Shown here: in pieces, positions 1 through 8,822 of the stretch
How positions within the stretch are numbered: position 1 is the first letter of the stretch
Layout of the letters: each line of letters opens with the position of its first letter
From: Stomoxys calcitrans
Lineage: Eukaryota > Arthropoda > Insecta > Diptera > Muscidae
Length of the DNA stretch: 64,000 bases
Direction of reading: 5' to 3'
NCBI RefSeq assembly: GCF_963082655.1
Contig: NC_081556.1
Location: 149,746,001 to 149,810,000 of the forward strand
Notes under the pieces: model-generated
The model's input: only the letters and a program-made list of their open reading frames with translations
The model's database searches: none
What the model was told of the DNA's origin: nothing
Translations under genes and position numbers: made by a program

Positions 1-277
1 ACCTTTAACTAATTTGCTAGGCTCTGCCAATGTTCAGATCGCTCTTGACTCACAGATTAACCTTTTGTAGTTTTTAACTTTCTCTGTCAACTACATTTTC
101 CCTATTTCCTTCCATGGAGCGTAGTAATAATAAATAACTAAGATTTATGGTATATTTGAATCAAGGTCGGTTTATTTTTTTCGTCTTGTTTTAAAGTCAA
201 GATACTAAAGCCGAACAATAAAAAATAACTTAAAGATATTCATTTATCATTTAAAAATAAACTAAAATCTAGTTTTT
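1..277. other. Downstream flank of Wdr82
   Basis: AT-rich sequence with no supported gene. It lies 3' of the minus-strand Wdr82 stop codon and should hold its 3' UTR. A minus-strand AATAAA (TTTATT on the plus strand, near 170) is a candidate poly(A) signal. Nothing else was recognised. Confidence 0.5.
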
Positions 278-1231
278 CTATAATCCATCCTCAGAAGTTG
301 GAAGCCAAAATGCCATATTGGTACAGGCGGATGCAAGAAGCATGTACTTTGGGTTAAACTGAACGCATTGAACAGGTCCGGGATGGTCGCCATTTAAAAC
401 ACACACCTTGTAACCAGTATCCGCATTCCATACATGAACTCTACCGTCTGTGCTGCCCGAGAATATAAACTGTGAGTCAGGGCTGAAGCTAGCTTCAATT
501 GGTATGCCTTTGGTGTTGGGATATCCAGTAAATGTTTGTAGCGGTGTTCCATGGAATGCGTCTATCAAACGTATTATAGAACCATTTGTGCTTATCAAAA
601 TAGTTTTGCCATCACGTGAAAACTTTAGCCCAGTCCAATCACATTCCTTTTCCTGGTTCAATTTGAATGTTACAAAGGGACCCTTATCGAAAGAACGTAA
701 GTCGTATAATTTAATACTTTCAGAGTTGACACCAGCTGCAAATATCAAACCTTCCGGATCATAGGCTGCTACGGGGCGACCAGATAAATGCATCAACCCT
801 TGGCAATTTGGTGAACGTAAATCCCATATACGCAATGTCTTATCCAACGATCCGGACAGGAATGCATCATCGACGGGCGATATGCACAAAGTTATTACCT
901 TCTTTGTATGGCCAGGGAAATAACGCAAATATTTATTATCATGCAAACTCAGATATCGTATGGTATCATCAACTTTGGTGGAGCTATGGATGGCCGTGTT
1001 ATTTGCATGAGTAAAATGTATAAGGTCCACGCCGTATTTTTTCGAATTGACTGTTCTGGATTGAGTGCCCTTTTCGCAGTCATAAATCACAATTTGATCG
1101 TCTTCACTGCATGATATCAAATGCTCCCCATTTGGGGAAAAGTCAATAGCGTTTATTTTGTCTGTGTTTTCCCTAAACACCTTTGCCACTTTAAAGCTTC
1201 TTACAACAGAGTCTATTAATTTCATCTTCAT
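278..1231 (-). CDS. Wdr82: WD repeat protein 82 (Swd2-type), intronless
   Basis: This is a 317-residue beta-propeller protein, close to the roughly 313 residues of animal WDR82. WD40 blades are clear: one near residues 24-51 ([16 protein letters not shown]), one near 104-140 beginning [15 protein letters not shown] and ending LRIWDLRS, and one near 250-274 ([15 protein letters not shown]). WDR82/Swd2 recruits the SET1/COMPASS H3K4 methyltransferase to Ser5-phosphorylated RNA polymerase II and also belongs to PTW/PP1 phosphatase and Pol II termination complexes in the nucleus; this is family knowledge. The first ATG ([10 protein letters not shown]) matches the conserved N-terminus. The gene is a single exon, divergent from mRpL18, with a perfect DRE about 150 bp upstream. 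The reading frame has no break. Confidence 0.95.
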   Translation of the reverse strand: MKMKLIDSVVRSFKVAKVFRENTDKINAIDFSPNGEHLISCSEDDQIVIYDCEKGTQSRTVNSKKYGVDLIHFTHANNTAIHSSTKVDDTIRYLSLHDNKYLRYFPGHTKKVITLCISPVDDAFLSGSLDKTLRIWDLRSPNCQGLMHLSGRPVAAYDPEGLIFAAGVNSESIKLYDLRSFDKGPFVTFKLNQEKECDWTGLKFSRDGKTILISTNGSIIRLIDAFHGTPLQTFTGYPNTKGIPIEASFSPDSQFIFSGSTDGRVHVWNADTGYKVCVLNGDHPGPVQCVQFNPKYMLLASACTNMAFWLPTSEDGL

Positions 1232-1381
1232 GGTTGCGACGCTTGTTTAATTTGCTTTTATTTTCACAACTGATGCATAGGTTTGCCACATCTAAAGAAA
1301 CTTGCAAATGTTAAGGACCAATTTTCAACATTTTAAGGCATGTTCACATTTGATAATGGATAATCAATCGGCAAATGATGT

Positions 1382-1389
1382 TATCGATA
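1382..1389. promoter_or_regulatory. DRE core-promoter element TATCGATA
   Basis: This is a perfect 8-bp palindromic match to the DNA replication-related element bound by DREF in flies, which is typical of TATA-less housekeeping promoters. It lies 150 bp upstream of the Wdr82 start codon. Its function here is inferred from motif and position. Confidence 0.6.
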
Positions 1390-1424
1390 ATGAACTAGTT
1401 TGTTGTTGTTATGTAAATACGTAC

Positions 1425-1570
1425 GCCTTTGTTGCTATCTTCTTTCTCGCATGTTCTGCGAGAAAGTGTTCTGCACATATTCTGCTCTGCTCATGTACGC
1501 ACACGCACACAAATTTCTTTGTGTGTGTTGGCAAAACGTCGATTGATGGCAAGATGGCGGATTGCACCAT
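1425..1570 (+). repeat. Dispersed repeat with CACACAAATTTCTTTGTGTG core
   Basis: This stretch aligns by eye with the reverse complement of about 62570-62720. Shared blocks include a GTTGTTATCTTCTTT-like segment, ACACGCACACAAATTTC, TTTGTGTGTGTTG and GATGGCAAGA. The core is a near-palindrome of CA/TG alternation around AAATTT. The element class is unknown. Confidence 0.55.
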
Positions 1571-2104
1571 TAATTTGTAGTTGTTGTACAAATAAGACCA
1601 CCTTTATTTGTTTTGCCATGCGTAATAATAAATAACAGAAATTTAATAAAAAATTATCAAAATTTTGATATATATACTAAATTTAGCAAAAATAAAATAA
1701 TAAATCGATGGCGTTGCAACTGAACACCAAAAGTTATCGCTTCAAGTGTTCATCGATGTACCGTTTTTGGCAAATGCTTTAATCAAAACGTACACACGAT
1801 GAGTACGATCATGATGTGCCATCTAAAAGGGCCATAAAACCTACTTTTGCCGTTTTTTATTTTTCAAGTCAAATAATCTAGACCGATATCATGCGATAAT
1901 TGAATAATCGTAATTTCCAATGTAGTGCTAAAATAAAACAGCATTTGTTTCTGGGAATTCCATGTGAAGAGTTATCGTTGTTTCCTCAACCAATTCAATA
2001 TGGCAACATCTTAACATTTTTCTTATTCAGCTGATGTTATTTAGTGGCCTCTTATTAAATACACATTGGAATATCAATCTTAAGTTTCGTAAATAAAAAG
2101 GAAA

Positions 2105-2653
2105 ATGTCGGGCCACTTTCGTCCTCCCATTTCGGCCCAAGTGCTTCGTAAAATCAAACAACTTTCCACTCCTAAGCCTGATGCAATTTATATGACCAAT
2201 CGGAATCCACGGAATTTGGAAAAATTACGTATAGCCTACAAACCAGATGGGTACCATCTTGAGAAGCCTGGACGTTCATTTTGGCATAAGCTAGAAGTCA
2301 ATGTATCCGGCCGCTATGTAACAGCTGAAGTAAAGCATTTTCAAAATGGACCAGTGGTGGCTGCTAGTACCTCAGAATGGGCTATCAAGAAGCAATTGTT
2401 CAAAACCAAGGATACTACTGCCTTTATAAATTTAGCTCGTGTTTTGGCGAATCGATGTCAACAATCCGGCATAACAGAAATGATGTGCAATATAGAGGCG
2501 GTGCCGGGAGGTAAGCTAGATAAGTTCCTCAAGACAGTGGAAGAAAATGGCATTACACTTAAGGAGCTCCCTAGATACAATAACCCTAAGGCATGGGATG
2601 CTGAAAGACCCGAGAAACCCTGGGAAGTTTTAGAGGAGGATATTAGAAAATAA
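2105..2653 (+). CDS. mRpL18: Mitochondrial large ribosomal subunit protein uL18m
   Basis: A 182-residue protein, close to human MRPL18 (180). The N-terminus (MSGHFRPPISAQ) is followed by the insect mRpL18 block NRNPRNLEKLRIAYKPDGY and the uL18 fold: HKLEVNVSGRYVTAEVKHF, then the KDTTAFINLARVLANRCQQ helix, then a C-terminal tail ending RPEKPWEVLEEDIRK. It is part of the 39S subunit in the mitochondrial matrix, in the central-protuberance region by family knowledge. It is a single exon whose start is the first ATG after a short AT-rich leader. The gene converges with ox; the two stop codons are about 110 bp apart. The product is sure by family-level recognition. Confidence 0.93.
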   Translation: MSGHFRPPISAQVLRKIKQLSTPKPDAIYMTNRNPRNLEKLRIAYKPDGYHLEKPGRSFWHKLEVNVSGRYVTAEVKHFQNGPVVAASTSEWAIKKQLFKTKDTTAFINLARVLANRCQQSGITEMMCNIEAVPGGKLDKFLKTVEENGITLKELPRYNNPKAWDAERPEKPWEVLEEDIRK

Positions 2654-2682
2654 GTACACAACTACACATTTTGTTAATTTTT

Positions 2683-2703
2683 AATAAATTTTTAAAATTT
2701 ATT
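2683..2703. terminator. Abutting convergent poly(A) signals of mRpL18 and ox
   Basis: A plus-strand AATAAA at 2683-2688 lies 30 bp after the mRpL18 stop. A minus-strand AATAAA (TTTATT at 2698-2703) lies about 60 bp after the ox stop. Their spacing implies that the two 3' ends meet or overlap. An additional minus-strand AATAAA overlaps the ox stop codon (2764-2769). Confidence 0.6.
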
Positions 2704-2764
2704 CATGACGAATCGAAGTTTTCGTATAATAAATTTTTGGAGCTTAGCAGTTTTTCTATACAAT

Positions 2765-2997
2765 TTATTCGTACTTGTGCTTGATGTCGTTCCACAATTT
2801 CTGGAAAAGAAAAAAATATTTTTTTGCTTACATAATGACCGTGGGGTAAATGCATTAAGACTTACGCCTTTATTGACTGATTGGAACAGACTTTCGGAAG
2901 CCACATCAAGCGAACGCTCGAAGAAGAAGGTGGATGCCAAAGCGATCACAGCGAAAGTGGAGGTCCTTTTCAACAATGTATTGTAGATAACCTTCAT
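2765..2997 (-). CDS. ox: Cytochrome bc1 complex subunit 9 (UQCR10), two exons
   Basis: Coding exons are 2866-2997 (44 codons) and 2765-2800 (11 codons plus stop). They are separated by a 65-bp intron with a GTAAGT donor and a TTTTCTTTTCCAG acceptor, phase 0. The 55-residue product begins MKVIYNTLLKRTSTFAV, has a single membrane helix (about residues 15-30, ending FFFER) and ends KLWNDIKHKYE. This is the classic length and both ends of the complex III 7-kDa subunit, called oxen in Drosophila. The protein sits in the inner mitochondrial membrane and supports complex III assembly. Without splicing the frame runs on into a meaningless tail, so a purely ORF-based annotation would miss the true C-terminus. 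It is divergent from Vps28 and convergent with mRpL18. Confidence 0.93.
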
Positions 2998-3722
2998 CTT
3001 GATTATATTAACTTTTTAATCGTACACAAAACTGAAATTGCTCGAAAAGAATTTCCTGCGTATGTGCTTCGCCACAGTAAAAATTAACTAATGTCAAATC
3101 AGCACACTTGCAGTAAAAGGTAGGTAATTATCGATTTATAAATGATAAAATCGATAAAAAAAAAACAAATGAGTATCTAAACCTAATTAAAGAGTCTGCG
3201 TCAAATTGTTTTTAAAAACATTTGGATTCGTGAAGTAGAGCTCTTTGCGCTATGATGCTGATGGTAGAAATACTCCTTTTTCTATGAAAAAATCGTCACA
3301 ATCGACATACACACACACACAAGCAACTTTACTAACATGACCAAATAAATTTTTAAGAAACGTTAGAAAAATAATTAAAAATTTAAGGTGAAGTGGCAAA
3401 TCATTATATATCTGAACTACTCTTAAAAATTTTTTTCTTTCATCTCATAAATTTATAGGTTTATTTATTAAATCTATTCAATCATTTTGAAATGCAGACT
3501 CCCCGTCCCTAGCGAATTTTTTTAAAACTTTGACTCTCGACTCTTGTATTGGGGTTCGATTCTATTTTGTTCTTGTTTTATATTTGAGATCTGGCAACAC
3601 ATAGTATTTCGACTTCAGATTTGCGAGATTTGACAAATTCGTCATTCGTGGGTATTTTTTTCCTTGGTAGATTTGTTTTTATTCATAAAGAAAGGCGATT
3701 CGACGATTACATTTAAGTTGAA
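2998..3722. promoter_or_regulatory. Divergent promoter region ox / Vps28
   Basis: A 725-bp gap with near-DRE motifs at about 3128 (TATCGATT) and 3150 (ATCGATAA), just upstream of ox, and a short (CA)n run near 3308. No repeat family or gene was recognised. The Vps28 5' UTR should lie in the last 100 bp or so. Confidence 0.45.
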
Positions 3723-4352
3723 ATGGAGACATCTTCAGAACTTTATGAAGAAGTTAAACTTTTCAGAAATGCTCGAGAACGCGAAAAGTACGATAATATG
3801 GCCGATTTATATGCCATAGTAAATACACTTCAACAATTGGAAAAGGCTTACATCCGTGACTGCATTACGGCCGCAGATTACACAGCAGCCTGTTCCAAGT
3901 ATTTGGTTCAGTACAAGGTGGCATTTAAACAAGTCCAATGCGATGAATTTCCCAGTGTTGAGTCATTTGCAAAGAAATTCCGTTTAGACTGTCCAGCAGC
4001 TTTGGAGCGCATTCGTGAAGATCGTCCCATAACAATTAAAGACGACAAAGGTAATACATCCAAATGTATAGCCGATATTATAGCATGTTCCATAACCATT
4101 ATGGACGCTCTACGCATGAAAATGAACACGAAGGATGCATTGCATCTAACGCTTAAAGATCTAGCAGATAACTACAATTGTTTATCAATAATACCAAAGG
4201 ACTTTGAGGGAAAAATAAAAATTAACAATTGGCTGAAGACACTAGATGAGATGCAGGCATCGGACGAACTAACGGATGCACAAAGTCGACAATTCTTATT
4301 TGATGTGGAATCTGCATATGCCGACTTTTCCAAATTGCTGCATAATCAATAG
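3723..4352 (+). CDS. Vps28: ESCRT-I subunit Vps28
   Basis: A 209-residue single-exon protein, matching the family length of about 210. The N-terminal half ([20 protein letters not shown], then the helical [20 protein letters not shown]) is the ESCRT-I core region that contacts Vps23/TSG101. After a linker ([14 protein letters not shown]) the C-terminal four-helix bundle (about 120-209, including [20 protein letters not shown]) is the part that binds ESCRT-II Vps36 in known structures. It acts on endosomes in sorting ubiquitylated cargo to multivesicular bodies. The start is the first ATG, and a conserved [18 protein letters not shown] block follows at once. A poly(A) signal AATAAA is at 4435-4440. 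Confidence 0.95.
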   Translation: METSSELYEEVKLFRNAREREKYDNMADLYAIVNTLQQLEKAYIRDCITAADYTAACSKYLVQYKVAFKQVQCDEFPSVESFAKKFRLDCPAALERIREDRPITIKDDKGNTSKCIADIIACSITIMDALRMKMNTKDALHLTLKDLADNYNCLSIIPKDFEGKIKINNWLKTLDEMQASDELTDAQSRQFLFDVESAYADFSKLLHNQ

Positions 4353-4498
4353 AATTAAGTTATCATTCGACTGTTGTATGTATATTAGCCATATTAAGAA
4401 CAAATGTAATCGGGACAATTAATTGAAAGCCATTAATAAAGGATTAAAATGGTATACGTTTTTAAATATCTTTAAGATATGTTGGTAAGAGAAACTGG

Positions 4499-4561
4499 AA
4501 AATCACTGCAGTCTTGTTGTAGCCACATTTGCATGTGGATGAGAGTTCCTTGTCAAGCTTT
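4499..4561 (-). repeat. SINE-A 3' tail fused to the LINE remnant
   Basis: On the minus strand this reads AAGCTTGAC, then CACATGCAAATGTGGCTACA and ACAAG. It matches the 3' end of full SINE-A copies such as 14420-14784. It follows the RT fragment directly and in the same orientation, so the RT frame runs into it as the odd peptide KLDKELSSTCKCGYNKT. Confidence 0.65.
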
Positions 4562-5336
4562 ACGCTCAGCTTATTCTGCTGCATCCAAGATTCCAAGTTT
4601 TCTACCATATCACAAATCAAAGATTTAAAAACATCTATATAGCAATAATCGCCTTTAAAAAGAAGTTGCACATCGGCCGCATAGGCATAGGTGTACGGAA
4701 CGCACCAATACCCAATGGCATCAAATATATCATTCAAAAAATGTATAAAAAGAAGTGGACCCAGGACTGATCCCTGGGGAACCGTGTTTTTTACTGGAAG
4801 AGTTATCGAAAATATGCCATTGACGTTAACATATTGCTCCCTGCCTGCCAGATTAGAATACATTAATCTATAGGCACTGTCCCCAAATCCATATCTCGTG
4901 GACAATTTGGAAATCAATATAAAGTAATGATAGAATAATACACAACTTATGGTCAGATAGACAGCGTCTGATAGAGTTGGTCAAGCCAAAAAGGAGAGTG
5001 ATGGTACTTCTATCACTACGAAATCGACACTGGCAATCATTCAAAAACATTCTACTCTCAATATATGAAACAAGTTGTTATTTCAACAGGTATTCTAAAA
5101 CTTTTGCTAAAACAAGAAGCAATGCGATTGGTCTAAAATCTCCCGAAGTATTGTTCTTCTTAATCGGGTTAATCCTGGCCTTCTTATACCTCTTTGGAAA
5201 TGTAGACGTCACTACAATTGTATTAGTAAGAAAAAGTGACTCAAAGCAAAGGGAAAAACTGTTTTCAAAAATTTTAATGGAAAACCATCGCTTCGTTTAC
5301 CTTTCTACGGCCCTAGAAACTAATATTTTTACTTAA
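4562..5336 (-). pseudogene. Non-LTR retrotransposon reverse transcriptase remnant
   Basis: Read on the minus strand with stops and frameshifts, this gives ordered RT blocks: KKARINPIKKN, SGDFRPIALLLVLAKVLEYL, the fingers-region CRFRSDRSTITLLFGLTNSI, LYIDFQ, then VPQGSVLGPLLFIHFLND and YAADVQLLF. The last corresponds to the catalytic F/YADD box with both acidic positions disturbed. It stops after NLESWMQQNKLSV, well before a normal ORF2 end. The gene is a dead Jockey/CR1-like LINE fragment. Its 3' side is fused in frame to a SINE-A tail (see the next entry). Confidence 0.8.
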
Positions 5337-5739
5337 CTTGGCAGAAATTTGGAACATAAAGGCTAGGCTAACCCATACTTGCAGCATTATTTCATTTATT
5401 CAATCTTAACGGCCCAACTTTTATATAAACGATTTTAGCTTCTTCAAGCGTAAAATTAAAAATCCTAGGTATATTGCATACTTCAAAATTTACGTTGAAA
5501 ATCATTTGATGTTCTTCCAGCGGAAGACTTTTGTTCGTCAGGTGTTTTGGTGAAGAAATTCGTTCCCAGAGAATTACCTGAACGACACGGTGCAGTTGGT
5601 ATCGCATGTCTCAAAGGATCCATTATTTGTTTGACCCCAATGTGGTTTGGCGGTGAGAACACTAAACCGTCGTCAGGAATTGTTCGGGAGTATTCTTGCC
5701 AGCTGTAAAAGAGGTTGAAAGACCACCACCCATTGCACC
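5337..5739. other. Unassigned intergenic sequence
   Basis: No gene is supported. A 99-residue minus-strand frame overlaps here but matches nothing I recognise and has no conserved-looking pattern. It may be further decayed retroelement sequence, since it lies between two LINE fragments. Confidence 0.35.
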
Positions 5740-5936
5740 TTAAAAAATTGACCTCCTCCGGCAAACTAGCAACACACCGCACACCTTACTTGCATAACTG
5801 CTCAGTCAAACTTACTCGACTTAGACCCAGATCCCTCTGGACGCACTCCACCTTAGTCGCAGAATTACTGGATCTGTATATTCAGCAGAACCAAACAGAC
5901 GAAATATAAAATACAACACACTGCTACAACAACAAC
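5740..5936 (+). pseudogene. C-terminal end and 3' tail of a LINE ORF2
   Basis: The frame gives LHNCSVKLTRLRPRSLWTHS and then AELLDLYIQQNQTDEI plus stop. This is a worn copy of the C-terminal zinc-knuckle end (CP-type ...H-T-HLFNCP..PT.L..RSLWTHP...A.FL) common to Jockey-group ORF2 proteins. After the stop comes a very short 3' UTR ending ACACACTGCTACAACAACAA. That tail is the same as the 3' end of the SINE-B copies in this window. 5' truncated. Confidence 0.7.
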
Positions 5937-6070
5937 AATCAATCCCATGGCAGCCGGTTGTACGTACCGGATTGACCCGATGAATTCCTTCATCGGCAAC
6001 AACAACAACAATGGGTGGGTGGTACGAACGGGATTGATCCAATGGAATCCTTCATCGGCAACAATATTTT
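5937..6070 (+). repeat. SINE-B, two partial copies in tandem
   Basis: The first copy starts CCCATGGCAGCCGGTTGTAC and is cut after CCTTCATCGGCAACAACAAC. A second, more diverged half-copy (GATTGATCCAATGGAATCC, CTTCATCGGCAACAA) follows. Both lack the usual GCTGCCGCCTCAGTGT segment. They sit directly behind the LINE tail. Confidence 0.7.
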
Positions 6071-6194
6071 TTTTGAAAAACATTCTCTGTCTCTGTTATC
6101 GATAACACCTTCCTACAGAATGGAGTGCCTACATACGCCTATATAAGCCATCAGTCTCATGTTTTATTCTATGGTTAAATTTTTAACTTGATTC

Positions 6195-6522
6195 CGATTC
6201 CTAAGTGCCTCGATAGGAGCGATCGCCGCGGGAACAGAGTGGCCATTGGTTATTTAAAGGAGCCAATAACTCGCCTTATCATATCCTGCATCATAGGCAC
6301 TTAGTATTTGTGCAAGAGCCGGGATTTTTCAGCTCGATACCACCGATTGTCCGCGACTTCCGTTGCAGCTACTTCGTATGGAGCATTCCACTACCCGCAT
6401 CCTATGGACACACCCGGTAGCTCGTAGCTAAGCTACTCGTGACAGCAAAGAAAACCAAACAGATCGGACCTCAAAGTTCTAGCTTGTGTGGTGCACACAG
6501 CTATCCCGTGCCGGGTGTATGA
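6195..6522 (-). repeat. SINE-A copy
   Basis: The reverse complement matches the SINE-A body seen at 14420-14784. The 5' end reads GGCACGGGATAGCTGTG, and the middle includes the GGCGCC-like, AATAACCAATGGCCAC and CCCGCGGCGATCG segments. The (CAA) tail is missing at the left boundary. Confidence 0.75.
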
Positions 6523-6548
6523 GCATTGTCATCCTCGTTACCATTATC

Positions 6549-7067
6549 GGGTGTGTTCTGAAACTCACTTTAGCTAGTGAAACGAAAACTTTTCACTTTG
6601 AGTTGTTCTGTGGCCCTTTTTTCCCTTAAAAAATGTGAAAAATTTTCATTTTTGTTAGGGAATACAAATAAAATTGTTTTAATATACGATGAAAAAACAT
6701 ATGTAAGAACAAATAAACACTTAATTACCAATTGTTGGTATGTTTATTATTTGTTTCAGCTATATTTTTATAATAACATCACATCACAATAAAATAAATT
6801 TTAAAAAAGGACAAATTTCTTCAACGTTTGGATGTTGGTTATGTTAGTTTATGTTTATTTATTTTTTTTTTGAAAAACGTTCACTGCTGTGATTAAAAGC
6901 AATGCTGTTTACATTACATTCTGCAAATCATTTGGCTTTGCAAGAAAAATCATGTTTTCATTTCTCTAACGGGAATCCCCCGCTAGCACACAGAACAGCT
7001 AATTTTGGCAGCGGGAAAGTGAAAAGTTTTCGAAAAGTGAAAGTGAGTTGAAACACAGAACACACCC
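6549..7067. mobile_element. MITE with GGGTGTGTTCTG inverted termini
   Basis: A 519-bp element. The left end is GGGTGTGTTCTG (6549-6560) and the right end is CAGAACACACCC (7056-7067), a perfect 12-bp inverted pair. The inverted similarity continues inwards through AACTCACTTT, CGAAAACTTTTCACTTT and a GTTCTGTG block for roughly 80 bp. The interior is AT-rich and non-coding, so this is a non-autonomous DNA transposon. No clean target duplication could be read. Confidence 0.75.
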
Positions 7068-7280
7068 GTCCAGTACCTGATTGTATCATAGATTCCTTGA
7101 ACTAACAAAGTCGGATGTAATTAACCTTTGTGCAGCGATAATGCAAACCATTAGGATTTTATTTACTCTGAAGTCTAATTAAAAATCTGATGTAAAGCTT
7201 GACTGACTTGTTGCCTACTTATGTAAATTTGCACATTTCTTCAAGAGTGGCTTGATATGACAAAATTATTAATCTCATAA

Positions 7281-7312
7281 CTCCCCCCCCCCCTCTCTCT
7301 CTCTCTCTCTCT
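7281..7312 (+). repeat. (C)n(CT)n microsatellite
   Basis: A run of about ten C followed by about ten CT units. It lies near where the lig 3' UTR is expected to end. Confidence 0.9.
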
Positions 7313-8822
7313 TAGTTGCCATATGCTACAACGCAAATAAAACAAATGGGGATTTATAATTTTTGGATTCAATCATATTTTTGTTTTGTTGTATTTAATT
7401 TAAATATTAAGATTATTATAATTATACATATAAGATTAAACCGATTACAATTTATTTTGTTTTTATTATAATAAGTATGCTTATTTTTCTCTGTGTGTTT
7501 GTTTGTATCCTCTTTGTTTTTGTTTTTTTATTTTTGCCTGTTCTCCTTTTGTATTTCTATAAACTTTTGTTTGTTCAAAGAATTTTTGCTTTTGCTTTGC
7601 AACTCATGGTTTAGCTTTTTCTTTGAACTGACCTTTGTGGATGTGTGAATTTTTTTCTGTTTTTCCTTTTAGATTATAAACTTTAATAATATTTTTGTTT
7701 CTTCTTGTTAAATCCTTTATTATACCCACGCACAGTAGGGGTTTGTTTTGTTTGCATGTAATGTAATGTTGTTGGTAGGTTTTCTTTTCTGGGCATTGTT
7801 GTTTTTGTTTTTAGTTTATTTTAGTAGTGGTACGTACATACATATATATATAGGTTCTTTTTTTTTGTTTCTTTCGTTTTATTTTGTTGTTGTTTTCTTT
7901 GCAATAATATAATAATTAATTTTAATTAAATTATTTGTTTGATAATTTGTTATCATTGTTGTTGTTGTTGTTGTTATAAAAAGAGATGTGAGAATGCATG
8001 ACAAATAGTATGGTGATTGGATGAATGGTTGGTTGTTGAATGCGTGGCGCTGTGTGGTTTTGTTTATGAATTGTGCAGAAGAAGAAGATGGTGGGTTTTT
8101 CTCATGACAATAGGCCGCTAAAGGATTGGAGGAAACGAGTAACGGCTTAAGGAGTGGGTGAATGTTTCTTACAAAACTAAACGTTTTGTTTGTATTTATT
8201 ACTAAACGCGCGTATTTTCTCTTAATGTTGTGTATCCTAAATGTTTATAATGAAAAGTATTTTGTAAAATTATAGCAAAATGATAATAACCAAGACAACG
8301 ACGACTACGACAAGTGTGTGGAGGGTGGAGATACGAGGTTAAAACATTTTTAAAAGATTGATTCCTAAATAGCGATCACTAACTATTTTTTTTAAAAACT
8401 GACGGAGATATTTTTAAACTGTGTATATAAACGACAATGACAAAGACAATGTCAATGTTGACGTGTGTTTTAAGTTGTATAGTATGGATGCTAATTTGCC
8501 GTTAGTATGGATGATGATGATGGTGAGTAAATTTGTTGGGTGAATTGTGGGCTTTTGCTTTCTATTCTGTAATACCAGGGGATGAGCTGGTTATTGGGGA
8601 TTCTTTTTCATTTGTCAAACTTGTTGAACTTCTTTTGTTGTTAAGCAGCAGCTGTGGCGGCGGCGACGATTTCACTTTCAGTTGTTCCATATCAAAAACA
8701 TTGCATGGTAATTGGTTTTGTTTTATGTGGTGGTGTTTATTCATATAAAGTTTTTAATTATTATTAAAGGAGATCGCCTTCAATTTTTGCAATAGGCTGT
8801 GTCTTATAAAAACAATATGAGC
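7313..8822 (-). other. lig: Probable lig 3' UTR
   Basis: This 1.5-kb stretch follows the lig stop on the minus strand. It is strikingly T-rich on the plus strand (A-rich transcript), holds a (GTT)n run near 7958 and many minus-strand AATAAA candidates (TTTATT, e.g. around 7455 and 7529), and has no repeat family or coding gene. A 71-residue plus-strand frame here has no support. The actual cleavage site is unknown. Confidence 0.5.

Larger units (their letters stand above)
1232..2104. promoter_or_regulatory. Divergent promoter region Wdr82 / mRpL18
   Basis: This 870-bp gap separates two divergent housekeeping genes. It holds a perfect DRE (TATCGATA, 1382-1389) and further ATCGAT cores near 1705 and 1752. 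No TATA box is obvious close to either start. Part of it (about 1425-1570) is a dispersed repeat with a second copy at the right end of the window. Short open frames here are chance. Confidence 0.55.

Noticed and set aside
1302..1635. Overlapping 60-92-residue frames upstream of Wdr82
   Set aside because: They arise on both strands from CA/TG-rich repeat sequence between two divergent promoters, with no family resemblance.
4977..5336. A 119-residue plus-strand frame
   Set aside because: It is antisense to the LINE RT remnant, which shows ordered RT motifs on the minus strand.
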